DNA from: Simmondsia chinensis
Lineage: Eukaryota; Streptophyta; Magnoliopsida; Caryophyllales; Simmondsiaceae
DNA: 64,000 nt
Assembly: GCA_018398585.1 (NCBI GenBank)
Contig: JAGTTD010000010.1
Span: forward strand, 20,830,005 to 20,894,004
Direction of reading: 5' to 3'
Under the pieces are notes generated by a model. That model saw nothing but the letters and a program-made list of their open reading frames with translations. It had not been told where the DNA came from and did no database searches. The stretch's first letter is position 1; the number at the start of each line of letters is the position of its first letter. Both the position numbers and the translations under genes were made by a program. Below, piece by piece: positions 11,748 to 22,810 of the stretch.

Positions 11748-11838
11748 CCATGAAGAGAGACGTCCCAAAAAACCAAGCAAGAAGAGCCGCATCGAACTAG
11801 GAAAAGGCATGCAAGAAAAATCTCAAACCTAGACCTAT

Positions 11839-12053
11839 GTGTTGACACACAGGTCTGTGTGTCGACACACACAGGGCTGCTGTAAGATTGCGTGTCGACA
11901 CACAGTCCCTGTGTGTTGACACACTATTTTTCTTCGTCCACTTTTGTAAAGGGCTGTGTGTTGACACACGGGCCATGTGTGTTGACACACAACCGTTCTC
12001 TTGCGGTTCTGTTTGACTGTGCGTCGACCAATATGGCCTATGTGCCGACACAC
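11839..12053 (-). repeat. Array of eight 12-bp palindromes, GTGT(C/T)GACACAC
   Basis: Copies start at 11839, 11859, 11892, 11913, 11958, 11979, 12021 and 12042. They form four pairs, three of them exactly 21 bp apart and one 20. Neighbouring pairs are 33, 45 and 42 bp apart. Copies 2 and 3 keep the exact GTGTCGACACAC. Copies 1, 4, 5 and 6 have TTGA in the centre (a C-to-T change at the CpG). The last two are more degraded. The 9-bp spacers are unlike one another, so the palindrome, not a longer repeat, is what is conserved. Confidence 0.85.
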
Positions 12054-12166
12054 CCCCTAACAAGTTTTAAACACTAAACAAATATCAAGACAATCTCAAA
12101 CACATCTTATACACATATTAAACAACATTTAACATATTATACTTTACATATTTTAAAAATACATCA

Positions 12167-12823
12167 ATAGCCTCGAGGTGCTGCTATGTGACCAGCCTTG
12201 AGGCTAGTGGTTACAAGCTCTGTGGGAGCATAAACGTCTTAGGGCAGTGGATTCTCCATGCCGCGGCAAATTCTTCAGTTAATTCTTTTCCTTATATTGT
12301 TTTTGTCGTCTTTTATAACCTCGAGATCACTTTAGTTGTACTAAAGAGTTATATTTTGATCGCTTATTCACCTATTTCTCCAACCTACCTCATTTTTTTT
12401 CACATACTACAAAAGTACGCAACCATTTTGTATAATGAGGGGCAAGGCAACTGGTGTATGTTTCTAACATTCACGCATACAAACACGTAAAAAGTATTCT
12501 TAAATATATTTCCTCTTGTTACGTTATAATACTAAACCTAAACCTTCGCCCATTAGCTTAATCCTTTGGGATAATTGGGTCTTTGACACCTCTTCTTACA
12601 TATTTCCTATATGAGGGCTTATGATGAAACAGAGTTATGAGCCTAAGATGGGAGAAAGGAGCGTTAATAGTGGCAAACAGTGAACTTTAGGAAGCAACAT
12701 ATTGGAGCTTCCAATGGTGAAAGCTATGATCATTGGAACATTAAGACGAAAAACCAAATTGAAACTTAGGACTTAGAGGAGTGGGTATACTTTGGAAAGC
12801 CCAAGCTCCCGTTGAGTCTTTTA
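12167..12823. other. Unassigned stretch, possibly the LTR of the copia remnant at 13488
   Basis: No coding signal. The stretch 12530-12823 reads like a copia LTR leading up to the remnant at 13488, but the partner LTR is not in the window. The MITE at 12824 interrupts it. Confidence 0.25.
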
Positions 12824-13310
12824 GGGCCTGTCTGGGATTGCTTATTCTAGAAAATAAATGTTTTTTTTTCTGAAAAAAATACTTTTCTGGAATCTGGAAG
12901 GTGTTTAGCAAACATCAAAAAACGCTTTTTATTAAAAGCAGAAGATATTTTTCTACTTATAAGTAGAAGCAGAAATTTGGTACTTCTGATTATAAGCAGA
13001 AGAAGAATCAAAAACTTAAAATTTTTACAACTAAAATACCCATACTCAAATATTAAAATTATATCATATCCTATCATCTTTCAAAACCCTAACCGTCTAC
13101 CCAAACAATTCGGTCCTTTTCGATAATTTCACAAAAAGAAAAAGCACTTTTCTCAAACACTAGCCAAACTCTCACAATAATAAAATAAGCGCTTCAACTG
13201 GTTGAGCCAAATACAAACTGCTTCTTCAAAACAACACTTTTCACATAAGTGCTTTTACAAAAAGCGTTTTTAAAATAAGCAACTTTTTCACCATAATCGC
13301 AAACAGGCCC
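12824..13310. mobile_element. Tourist-like (PIF/Harbinger) MITE
   Basis: 487 bp with imperfect terminal inverted repeats: GGGCCTGTCTGGGATTGCTT at the left, and at the right AATCGCAAACAGGCCC, whose complement is GGGCCTGTTTGCGATT. Both sides carry the 3-bp duplication TTA (12821-12823 and 13311-13313), the hallmark of the PIF/Harbinger superfamily. The interior is AT-rich with repeated AAGCAGAAG and AAGCGCTT motifs, has no transposase and only chance ORFs. A non-autonomous element mobilised in trans is the natural reading. Confidence 0.8.
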
Positions 13311-13487
13311 TTAGAAGCACAATCAAGAGAATTGAAAAGCACATCCAAAGAGATACTAAAGTCTTTTCTCAGCTTGAAAAAGTAGTTTCCAGTCCATATT
13401 CTTGAAACTAATTTGAGTAAAGAGACAAAGCGGGCAAAATTAGGTAACAATCTGTGACTGTCTTTAACGTTATCCATGTCGTCAACA

Positions 13488-13900
13488 TTCTCCCACTTAA
13501 TGTGTTGTTCTTGAATTCCTAAAGTTTCTTTCGAATATTGTAATTTGTCTCCAAGAAGAGCCTTTGTGAAAATTTCTATTTATGGGTCTTCTGTCAATCA
13601 ACAAATATTCTAATAAGGCTGCAAATTGAAAGTTTTTCTTTTTTTACCCAAATGATTCAACCATTGGTTAAATCATCTTTCTCTCAAGTTTGATATGCAT
13701 TTCAAATGTGAATCTCATTGTAAAATGTTGAATCGCATTTTTGAACTTGACATGTGAGCGTTTTAAACATTTTCTAAAGTATGAAGCTATCCATAAGAAT
13801 GGATTGTCGCAATAGTAGATATGGGTATTGATATTATGATTGTGTTGCTGGTGAGGGAAAGGGGATAATCCATCCTTTTCAAATACCAAGCTTTCCATGT
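13488..13900 (-). pseudogene. Copia RNase H C-terminus and 3' end, degraded
   Basis: Minus-strand translation near 13600-13505 gives IEIFTKALLGDKLQYSKETL, the conserved copia tail (IADIFTKALPxDKF). A polypurine tract AAGTGGGAGAATG follows, next to an LTR end (CAACA at about 13488). Upstream, 13898-13668 contains YYCDNPFLWIAS, reminiscent of the RNase H CDNxSAI motif. Frames shift between the pieces. Only the last tenth of the element survives. Confidence 0.5.
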
Positions 13901-15058
13901 TTTAAAAGAAAATCTGGCTTCAAGGTAAAATAATTGCTTCTCCTACTGTCTTGGAATATGGTTGAAATGGTGATAATGCACTTTTCTAGTTCACCAAAGT
14001 CCTTGTAATATGAATTTAAAAAGAAGTGTTTATTTCTATTGTATTCTGTTATGTGTGCTCATTGATTCAAACTGCAGGTGGACTGGATGTATGAAGCGTT
14101 TATTTGGTGAGGTTTCACATGGACAGGACAAGAACAACTTCCCCCTCGTATATTTGGGCGCATAAAAAATAATGTATAGATAGGAACTCCTACTTTTAGT
14201 CTTGTCATTGTGTGATTTATTCACTTAGTCTCTGATTATAGAGTTCTACTTGAATTTTCACTGACAAATTTGATCTCTTTTTCAGCCTCTGTTACTACAA
14301 AATGGGCAGCTCAATTGTGGATCTTCTGTCGAAGGTTGGAACTCTCAAGGAGAAAGGGTGGAGGTTGAATGTTGCCAAGGGCTCTATGAATCTATTAAGA
14401 GTGAGTTTGGTGAAGGTAATCCATGTTTGGGATTTGGTATCGGGATCTTCCAATTTCAAATACATGATTTGGGATCTTCGAATGTGGCTTTAAAATTACA
14501 AACATAAAGCAATGTCAAATAGCCTCCAATTCCACAAAACAAATTCAAAAGTTAAAACCCATAGTTCAAAATCCAAGTTTCCAATGCATGGCTAAGGGCT
14601 CGACTTAGATAAAACTAGAGTTAATACTAACTACTTTAATAGCATGATGAGCTAACCCATATGGGTGACGCAAGAGGGTCGAGTCAAGTGGGTCCAAGAC
14701 CTGTTGGGTCACAGGTCTAACATTGTGACGTGCCGTTCTCGAGTCATGAGTGCAAGTAAGGTTGTCACATACCAAAGGTGTGGTGAGTTATATTGGGATG
14801 AGGCGGTAAATGCCTTGAACTCTGATGATTAAACAGGTCATAATTTATTACTTAACATGCAAACAACAATTATTATACTCATTGTGTGAGTAGTTAGGGT
14901 GGGTCAAGACAAAACATTTTGACATATGACTCCATTCACTTACTATTAGGACCTACATTTTACTCCATGTTCTGACTTAGATAGGTCCAGGTGATGCAAG
15001 ATCATAGCCTTCGTGGGTGCTTTTTGCTCTATTTTGTTTCAAGTTTTCCGTGTGCAGT
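13901..15058. other. Unassigned stretch with one short plus-strand ORF
   Basis: No element is recognised. A 63-codon plus-strand ORF at 14302-14493 (starts MGSSIVDLLSKVGTLKEKGW) follows a splice-acceptor-like TTTTTCAG at about 14285 and contains a donor-like AAGGTAATCC at about 14420. It could be a decayed exon of a captured gene, but I do not recognise the protein and chance is as likely. The last five bases (GCAGT) are the weak left target site of element E. Confidence 0.25.
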
Positions 15059-15259
15059 TGTTGAGCAAAATATAAAATTTACAAAATATGAATTTTCCTA
15101 TATACGAGGTGTACATAGGTTTTATTAATTTAGGAAATGACCCTATTCAAGGTGATGTACACCCTTAATTACATCTTTCTTAGGAGAATACCCTTTGATT
15201 CCGACTGCTGATATTAGGTGACTAGACAATTAGTTAATTTAAGTCTACGGGAGACGTTT

Positions 15260-16140
15260 TAGGTTGATTTGTATTTTGAAAGGTTCAACTTGAAGGTTAT
15301 TTTGTTTTAGTTTTGGCTTTAGAATCATTTGTACTTAGGTTTGACTCAAAAGGTATTTTGGATTTAGGTTTGACTTGGAAGTCTTTTTGGATTGGAGTTT
15401 AGCTTGGGTTTAGGTTTGACTTGGAAATCATGTTGGACTTAATTTGGTTTTGATTTAGCTTGGACTTGGGAATTTGGACTTGGTTTGAAATTTTGGACAT
15501 TTTTGCTTGGGTGGAAAATGATTTGGATCTTCATTTGTTAGGCTTAAAAGTAGTCTCGAGTTTCAGTTTGACTGGAAAGTCATTTTATATCGGGGTTTGA
15601 CTTGAAATTTATCTGGATTGGCTTTTTTAACTTGGAATTAATTTGGATTTGGGGTTTAACTCAGTACTAATTTGGATTTGGGGAATGACTCAGTATTAAT
15701 TTGGATTGGGGTTTGACTCGGGCTTAAAATTGACTGAAACGTCGTTTAAATTTGAGTTTAATTTGAAAGACGTCTTGACTTAGGTCTGGAATTTAGGATT
15801 TGATATTAACGTGGGATTTACTTTGAATTTGGACTTGACTTATAAGTCACTCGGCTTAGGAATTTGGTTTGGTATGGAAGCTCTTTTAAATTTGGATTTG
15901 ACACAAAGTTGTGTTTAAGTATGACATGGAAGTCAATTTGAGGTTTGAGTATGACATGGATGTCAATTTGAAGTTTAGATTACTTTGAATTTGAGTTTGA
16001 GCTCGATAACAGTAAATTTATATTTGGGTACCAAAATAAAATTTAACATGGGCTTAGGTTTGACATGGGAGTCTTTTTGAATTTAGGTTAATAATGGAAG
16101 TTGTTTTGGATTTAGGCTCGATATAAAGCTTTTATTTGGT
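15260..16140. repeat. Degenerate tandem repeats in the element E LTR (GGTTTGACTTGGAAGTC unit)
   Basis: Short units such as GGTTTGACTTGGAAGTC followed by TTTGGATTTAG recur many times with spacing of about 25-60 bp. The same array is found in the other LTR at 52170-53080, so it was part of the element when it inserted. No ORF runs through it. Confidence 0.7.
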
Positions 16141-17089
16141 TTGGATTGGATGTAGGGGTAGTTTGGTTTATGTTGCTTGAGTCAAATCAAGTTTAGTCAA
16201 CTAATCAAAAGTATTGACATTATATTAATCTTACAAGAGAAAAGGAGTTTATTTATTATTTGGGCTATACTCGAAATATGTTGCCTATGTATTTTTTTAA
16301 GGGATCAAGTCATTCGTAGTTCTACTTTATATTTAAATTTGGTTAGGAGTGTTGGATCCCACTTCAATTCAACTCATTTATAATTCTCTTTTTTTTTTTT
16401 CATTTGCATTTCAAGCTTGTGGTCTTTCATTTTTATTATTTCGTACCTTGGTCAAATCAACTTTAATTTTAGGTTGTCCTTAGTCAAACTACATGAGTGC
16501 GGCATTTAAAATTTGATATTCAGTAATTGTGACTACACCCTCCATTTTATTATCTCGGGCTTCCTGCGTACCCTTTTTGGGATTAAGTCAGCATAGTTCT
16601 AAAAAGAACGTCGAATTTTGAAAATTGATTTTTTAATATTTCTAACCGCACTCATTTTTTATTTTGGGTTTCCTACGCAGGTTAACGTAGTTCTAAAAAT
16701 AGAAATTCGAGATTTTCCACTTTGATTTTAAAAGCTGAAACAATTTTTTTTTTTTTTTTTGGGAAACCCATAAAAGCATTTGATTTTTTTTATTTTACTT
16801 TTTTTCTGATTTTTCATTTTCTTTCTTTTTTTGGAAATGCATTTTTTTATAAATTTCTTTATCTCCCTTTTTAAGAAAAAAAGAAAAGGAAAAAAAAATA
16901 GAGGGGGGTGGGTACGGTACAAACAGTACCCTCCCCCCTTTTTCTCTTTTTTTTAAAGAGAAAAAAATAAGGCTAAGCAAATTTTATGAATTTGGAAGAG
17001 TTTTATTGGAGCCGAACCCAACTTATAAATCCATTGTTTTCTTTTTTGAAACCTCGTCATTCATCAAGATCAGTTAAAAATTTTTAAAA

Positions 17090-17405
17090 CCCCATGTAGG
17101 ATCTTTTAAATTAACCGGGGGTTAAAATTTACTACCCTTTCGATCTACTTTCACGTAGAATTTTTCAATTTATAGTGACTTAAAATTTACTATCTTTTCG
17201 GGTCATCGCTACGTAGGATTTTCCAATCCATCATGGGTTACAATTTCCTACCCTTTCAGGCCACCCCCACGAACGATTTTTCAATTCATCGTAGGATAAC
17301 ATTTACTACCCTTTTGGGCCACCCCTACATAAGACTTTTCAATCCATCGTAGGTTAAAACACCCCACACAAGATTTTTCAATTTATTGTGGGTTAAAATA
17401 CTTTA
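17090..17405. repeat. About 58-bp tandem repeat in the element E LTR
   Basis: Four to five units of the pattern GTAGGATTTTTCAATCCATC, GGGTTAAAATTTACTACC, CTTTCGGGCCACCCC. The equivalent array is at 54060-54330 in the other LTR. Confidence 0.75.
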
Positions 17406-17616
17406 AAATTTAAGAGGGATTTAAAAATTTGTTTCAATCCCATTTGAGTTGTTTTTTTCTTTTTTATAGAGAAAAATATGATATAAACAAATAAAATTAT
17501 TTATTCTATTTTTCTTACACATTTATCTCTCTCTCTCCGTGATACAGTAAATCTCAGTTAGAAAAATTAGTTGGAAGCGTTGATGCGGAATTGGCGGGAA
17601 GGACCGTTGAGAATTC

Positions 17617-18086
17617 TGTCACGACCATGAGTTAGTTACTTCCGCTTTCGATTTTTTGTAATGTAAATGTAAATTAGTCAAATATAAATTGTTGTAATTT
17701 TGAATAGGGGGGACCGGTTAGGACAAGGCCAAAGGGGGTACTTTGAAATACAATGATGTAATTACATTAATGAAATAGGGTTATATCTTAGGGCCTAGGG
17801 TGTAGGGGTGGCCGGCCCCTTCCCTCCAAAATCCCCCCAAGCTTGCTTATTTAAACAATTGTAATCTTGCATTTGGATCATCAATGAAAATTATCAAATT
17901 TACTTCTCTCCTTCTCTCTCTCTCTCTAACCGTCTCTCTCTCTCTTTCTTTTCCCTTCTAATTCTAACTTCTTTTCCCTTCTAACTCTTCTAAATCTTCC
18001 TCTACTTCTACTCTCTTCCTCTAACTCTCCTCTAATTCTCTTTCTCTCTCAAATTCTATCCGAGTCACGGGCCTAGGTTCGTGACA
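17617..18086 (+). repeat. Element C 5' LTR
   Basis: 470 bp from TGTCACGACC to GTTCGTGACA. A TATA-like TTATTTAAACA lies at about 17846, followed by a long CT-rich stretch (17900-18060) that is probably R/U5. Confidence 0.95.
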
Positions 18087-18089
18087 AAG

Positions 18090-18102
18090 TGGTATCAGAG
18101 CC
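18090..18102 (+). other. Element C primer-binding site (tRNA initiator Met)
   Basis: TGGTATCAGAGCC begins three bases after the LTR, an exact match to the plant initiator-Met 3' end complement. Confidence 0.95.
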
Positions 18103-18203
18103 ATCTTCCGATCCGGAAAGGGGCTTATCCTATCCTTTTTTTTCTCATCCGGTTAAACCGAATCAAAAAAAAAAAAAAAAAAAAAACGGCTATAACAAGA
18201 AGC

Positions 18204-19742
18204 ATGTCCTCAACCGGTCACACCGATACCAACGAGTAGGTCGACGCCGTTGATGAACGGATGGTCCGCTTGGAGGAGAGGATGGACCGACTAGAGGAAC
18301 AACAAAACCGAAACAACATCAAGATAAAAGCAGACATGGCAGACGTGAAAGCTGACCTTAGGGCCCTAACCGATGCCATGGGACGGTTGGTGAAGGCCCA
18401 GGAGAAGAGGACCGAGGTAGAGACCGTGGCACCACCCTTAGGTGCCCGTGACAATGCCGCACCAGGAGGGTCAGGCACGTACCCGAGAACCGGTGATGGG
18501 ATCCTACCGCCTCCAACACACTCCTCAGAGCTCAGAAATAACCATGCCCCACCGCGGGTCACGGATGAAGGGGACTTTAGCCGAAGCCACGGAAGCAACC
18601 GCACCTTGGCCTCCCATGCGCCCAAGCTCGAGATCCCAAAGTTTGAAGGTACGAACCCGAGAGCCTGGATCCGTAAGTGCCTTAAATACTTCCGTTGGTA
18701 CCAAGTGCCCGAAAATGAATTGGTGGAATATGCTTCAAGCCACCTTCATGAACACGGGGACATTTGGTTCCACCGGCTGGAACTTAGGTACCCTCACATG
18801 ACATGGACCTTTTTCATGGACGAATTGTGCAAACGTTTTGGGGACCGATCACTCCAAGACATAGTGGAAGAGTTTGGCAAGATGTCACAAAACGGGCCGG
18901 TTGAAGATTATATTTTGAAATTTGAAGAGTTAAGGAGTTGGATGCTTATTCATCACCCGACATTGAGCGAGGCATACTTTGTCTCGAGCTTTATTAGCGG
19001 GCTTAAGCCCGCCATTCGAGCATCCGTCAAGGCAAGGCGGCCAACCGAGCTTAGCATGGCCTTTGAACAGGCCAAACTCCAAGAGGTTGCGGTAGCCAAA
19101 ATCAGGAATGCTGCCCGACCTGTCAACCGACCCAGTTTTAGCGCCCGGCCTGTCCCCAGCAGCCGACTAGTGTCCTCGGCAGCGCCTCAGGGCTGGGCCC
19201 AGTCCCAAGGGTCCGTGTCCAAAACCAGCGGCAGCAGCAACGCAGGTTCCAGCGCACCAAGACGAGAGCCGGGCCAATGTTACAAGTGCCATGAAAAATA
19301 CTTTCCGAGGCACATTTGTAAGAAGGCCTTACAAAGTATGGAGGGAGAAGAGGTCGAAGATGAAGCCCGAGAAGAGGAAGTTGCAGGTGAAGAGCAAACC
19401 GAAGGAGAAGACAACGGAGCTATGGAGATTTCTCTAAATGCACTTTCAGGCCGAGTCACGCACAACACCTTGAGATTGAAGGGCCAGATTAAGAAACGAG
19501 AGGTAAATATCTTGATCGATAGCGGTTCCACTAATAGTTTCCTAGATGCTAATGTGGTCCGGGAGCTTCAGCTCGAAACCGTACCCACCGTAGTCATGAC
19601 CGTGACGGTGGCAAACGGGGAGAGCCTCATTAGTTATCAGAAATGCCCGGGCGTAAGGTGGAAAGTCCAAGGCACAACGTTCGTTGATGACTTGAGGGTA
19701 TTGGAACTCCGGGGCAGTGACATGGTCCTTGGGGTTGATTGA
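18204..19742 (+). pseudogene. Element C: gag and aspartic protease
   Basis: The ATG at 18204 is the first after the leader and is in frame with everything downstream. A TAG at 18237 interrupts it, so the next usable start is the ATG at 18261. The N-terminus is a coiled coil (VRLEERMDRLEEQQNRN). Retrotrans_gag follows (AWIRKCLKYFRWYQVPENE), then a zinc knuckle CYKCHEKYFPRHIC whose usual Gly before His is Arg, an acidic linker, and the protease motif ILIDSGSTNSFLD. A TGA at 19740 replaces the Trp of the conserved GVDWLQ segment, cutting protease from RT. The codon usage is richer in G and C than in the neighbouring elements, as expected of a recent insertion. Confidence 0.9.
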
Positions 19743-21734
19743 CTCCAACGATATGGGCCCGTAACATTTGACTTCACCAACCTCAAGTTCGCTTGCTTCA
19801 AGGAGGGTAAGGCAGTCCGGTTACAAGGTACATCCGAGAAAGCCGCCTTACAATCAATTTCGGGTAAAAGCCTCACCAAGCTCTTCAAGAAGGCTGGACA
19901 TGTGATGGGTCACCTCTTTATGGCTACCGCTGTGGAAGTCTCCAAGTCCATCATTCATCCGGAGATAGAACGCATCCTCGACCGCTATCAAGATGTTTTT
20001 GAGGAACCGAAGACCCTTCCTCCTCCTCGCTCACATGATCACCGCATTCCCACCTTGCCCGAAGCCAAGCCCGTGAACATAAGGCCCTACAGCTATCCGC
20101 ACGGGAAAAAGAACGAGATTGAAAGGCAAGTCAAGGAGATGTTGGAAGCCTCCATCATCCAACCGAGCCGGAGCCCATTTGCTTCTCCGGTACTCTTGGT
20201 CCGCCAGAAGGATAGGTCATACCGTTTTTGCGTAGACTACCGGCAACTCAACAACATAACCATCAAGGATAAATTTCCGATACCGGTCATTGACGATTTA
20301 CTAGATGAGCTCAAAGGGTCTTCCATTTTTTCCAAGATCGATCTCCGTGCCGGTTATCATCAAATTCGAGTGTGTAAAGAAGACCAGCATAAGACCGCCT
20401 TCCGGACTCACCAAGGGCATTATGAGTTCCGTGTCATGCCTTTCGGACTCACTAACGCCCCCACCTCCTTCCAAGCCTTGATGAATGAAGTCTTCGAGCC
20501 ATATCTAGGCAAGTTTGTGCTCGTATTCTTTGACGACATCTTGGTCTATAGCCCGAGCCTTTCTGCACATCTTAGGCACTTGACCGAAGTGCTTGAGACC
20601 CTTCGTATGCACCGCCTCTATGCTAAACGGAGCAAGTGTACTTTCGGCCAAGATCGAGTAGAATACTTGGGACACGTAATCTCAAGAGAAGGGGTCGCAA
20701 CCGAAGGAGGCAAGATCGAGGCCATGCAGAAGTGGCCAAGACCGAAAAATGTCAAGACCCTCCGAGGGTTCTTGGGACTCACCGGGTACTACAGGAAGTT
20801 CATCCGTGGGTATGGAACCATGAGCAAGCCGTTGACCAACCCCCTCAAGAAGGGGGGATTTTATTGGAATGAGGAAGCCGATCAAGCATTCGAGGCCTTA
20901 AAGGAGGACATGACAACTGCCCCCGTCCTTGCACTTCCCGACTTTTCCAAGCCCTTTGTCCTTGAGACCGATGCTTGCGGGGTTGGGATTGGAGCGGTCC
21001 TATCACAAGAAGGCCGACCCCTAGCCTACCTCAGTAAGCCCCTTCGCCCACACCACTTGGGGCTTTCGGTCTATGAGAAAGAGCTCCTTGCAGTACTCAT
21101 GGCAGTTGACAAATGGAGACATTATTTGATGGACCATCATTTCATCATCAAGACCGACCATGCCAGTCTCCGTCACCTGCTCAAGCAAAAAATCACCACA
21201 CAATTACAGCTCAAGGGGATGTCAAAAATGATGGGCCTACATTATAGCATTCTTTACGGCAAGGGAGCCGAAAACCGAGCCGCCGATGCACTTTCAAGAC
21301 GGGATGAAGACGAAGCTATTGCCACCTACGCCCTCATGACCACTTCGGTTCCCCTTTGGATGCAAGAGCTCTCCCAAAGCTACGAAGATGAGGCCCATAC
21401 TGCCGAACGAATAGAGCAACTTGTTCTTGACCCAACAAGCAACAAGCCTTACTCCTTCGAAGGGGGTCTTCTCCGATACAAGGGAAGGCTTTATGTGGGG
21501 AAGGATGGAGGAATGAGAGAAAAGATCCTACAAGCACTTCATGACTCTCCCACGGGGGGTCACTCAGGATCCCTTGGCACCTTAATGAGGGTCAAATGCA
21601 TGTTTTATTGGCCCAACCTCAAAAACAGTGTCCGAGAACGGGTAGAGAAGTGCGATACTTGCCAACGCATCAAGCACGAGAATGTGGCTTACCCGGGACT
21701 CCTACAACCTCTACCCGTGCCCAACCAAGCATGA
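19743..21734 (+). pseudogene. Element C: reverse transcriptase, RNase H, integrase zinc domain
   Basis: It continues the gag frame. Pre-RT linker DRYQDVFEEPKTLPPPRSHD is followed by RT with FSKIDLRAGYHQIRV and the catalytic box VFFDDILVYS. RNase H has LETDACGVGIGAVLSQEGRP, AVLMAVDKWRHYLMD and ending ADALSRRDEDE. The integrase zinc-binding HHCC domain has HDSPTGGHSG and CDTCQRIKH. All the catalytic acids I can check in RT and RNase H are present. A TGA at 21732-21734 stands where elements of this type usually have Trp just before the ERISMDFIEGLP segment. Confidence 0.92.
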
Positions 21735-22781
21735 GAACGTATTAGTATGGACTTCATCGAAGGGTTGCCCAAGTCCGGGGGAAAGGATGTCATTGTGGTG
21801 GTTGTGGACCGACTTACCAAGTATGCTCACTTCATCGCCTTGACACATCCGTACACCGCAAGCAAGGTAGCCCAACTGTTCGTAGACCAGGTCTACCGAC
21901 TTCATGGGTTGCCCAAGGATATTATTTCAGACCGAGATGCATCCTTTCAGAGCCTCTTTTGGAAGGAGCTCATGCGCCTAGCTGGGGTAACGCTTAAAAT
22001 GAGTAGTGCCTATCATCCACAATCCGACGGACAAACCGAACGGGTCAATCAGTGTCTTGAGAGTTATCTTTGAGCCATGGCCCTCCATAAGCCGAAACAG
22101 TGGTCTCAATGGCTTCCTCTGGCAGAGTTCTGGTACAACACCCACTATTACTCATCATTGAAGGGGACTCCGTTCCACGCTCTCTACGGTTATGAACCAA
22201 AGTTCCTCGCCCTCGACGTCCCTTGCATCTCTACATTCGGGGATGTGGAGGACTTTGTCAATGAGAGACAGAACTTAATTGGTCTATTTAAGGAGAACTT
22301 AAAAGAGGCTCAACATCGCTACAAACAGCAAGCCGACCATCGGAGGACCGAGAGAGTATTCGAAGTGGGTGACTGGGTGTACCTTAAGCTGCAGCCATAT
22401 CGACAAACCTTCATTGCATTACGAAGAAACTTAAAGCCGGCCGCTCGATACTATGGACCATACCGAATTGAAGCCCGGATCGGGGAAGTGGCCTACAAAC
22501 TCAAGCTTCCCGAAGGATCCAAAATTCATCCAGTCTTCCATGTTTCCCGATTGAAGAAAAAGGTAGGAGATAACATACGCATCACTTCGGACCTTCCGCA
22601 GATTGACCAAAACGACGAAACCGAAGTCACTCCACAAGGCGTTCTCAATCAACGGACCGTAACCCGCAACAAAAGGAGAATCAATCAAGTTCAAGTCCGA
22701 TGGAAAAACATGGGAGATGACGCCGTCACTTGGGAAGATTGGACTTTCATTCGCAAACAATTTTCGAACTTCAATCCTTGA
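21735..22781 (+). pseudogene. Element C: integrase core, GPY domain and chromodomain
   Basis: Catalytic triad visible: SMDFIEGLP with VVVDRLTKYAHF (first Asp), SDRDASFQSLFWKEL (second Asp) and SDGQTERVNQ (Glu). A TGA at 22071-22073 interrupts the segment CLESYL-AMALHKP and fits a CGA-to-TGA change. The GPY/F module (RYYGPYRIEARIGEVAYKL) and HPVFHVSRLKK follow. The C-terminus is a chromodomain (VQVRWKNMGDDAVTWEDWTF), which places the element among chromoviruses. Such chromodomains are thought to steer integration to marked heterochromatin, which suits its nested site. Confidence 0.92.
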
Positions 22782-22796
22782 GGACAAGGATTAATT

Positions 22797-22810
22797 GAAG
22801 GGAAGGGGGA
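22797..22810 (+). other. Element C polypurine tract
   Basis: GAAGGGAAGGGGGA directly precedes the 3' LTR and is purely purine. Confidence 0.9.

Larger units (their letters stand above)
11438..12166 (-). repeat. Element M: probable solo copia-type LTR with a palindrome array
   Basis: On the minus strand the order is AT-rich start TGATGTATTTTT, an array of eight TGTCGACA-type palindromes (12053-11839), a TATA box (about 11747), a CT-rich leader-like stretch and an end near TATATTTCA. That is the order of an LTR with U3, R and U5. No gag or pol flanks it, hence solo. I could not find a convincing target duplication (AAATT on the left against ATAGC on the right), so the ends are provisional. The short ORFs here (repeated CVSTH residues) only reflect the palindromes. 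Confidence 0.4.

Noticed and set aside
11839..12053. CRISPR-like array of short palindromic repeats
   Set aside because: Repeats are 12 bp with 9-bp to 33-bp spacers, in plant retrotransposon DNA without cas genes.
11797..12063. 88-codon minus-strand ORF with repeated CVSTH residues
   Set aside because: The repeats are just the translated GTGTCGACACAC palindromes; the ORF has no start context or relatives that I recognise.
14302..14493. Short ORF behind a splice-acceptor-like site, possible host gene exon
   Set aside because: Only 63 codons, not recognised, no neighbouring exon that joins in frame; kept only as a note in the unassigned stretch.
16728..16980. Lys- and Phe-rich minus-strand ORFs
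   Set aside because: They are translations of homopolymer runs in the element E LTR.
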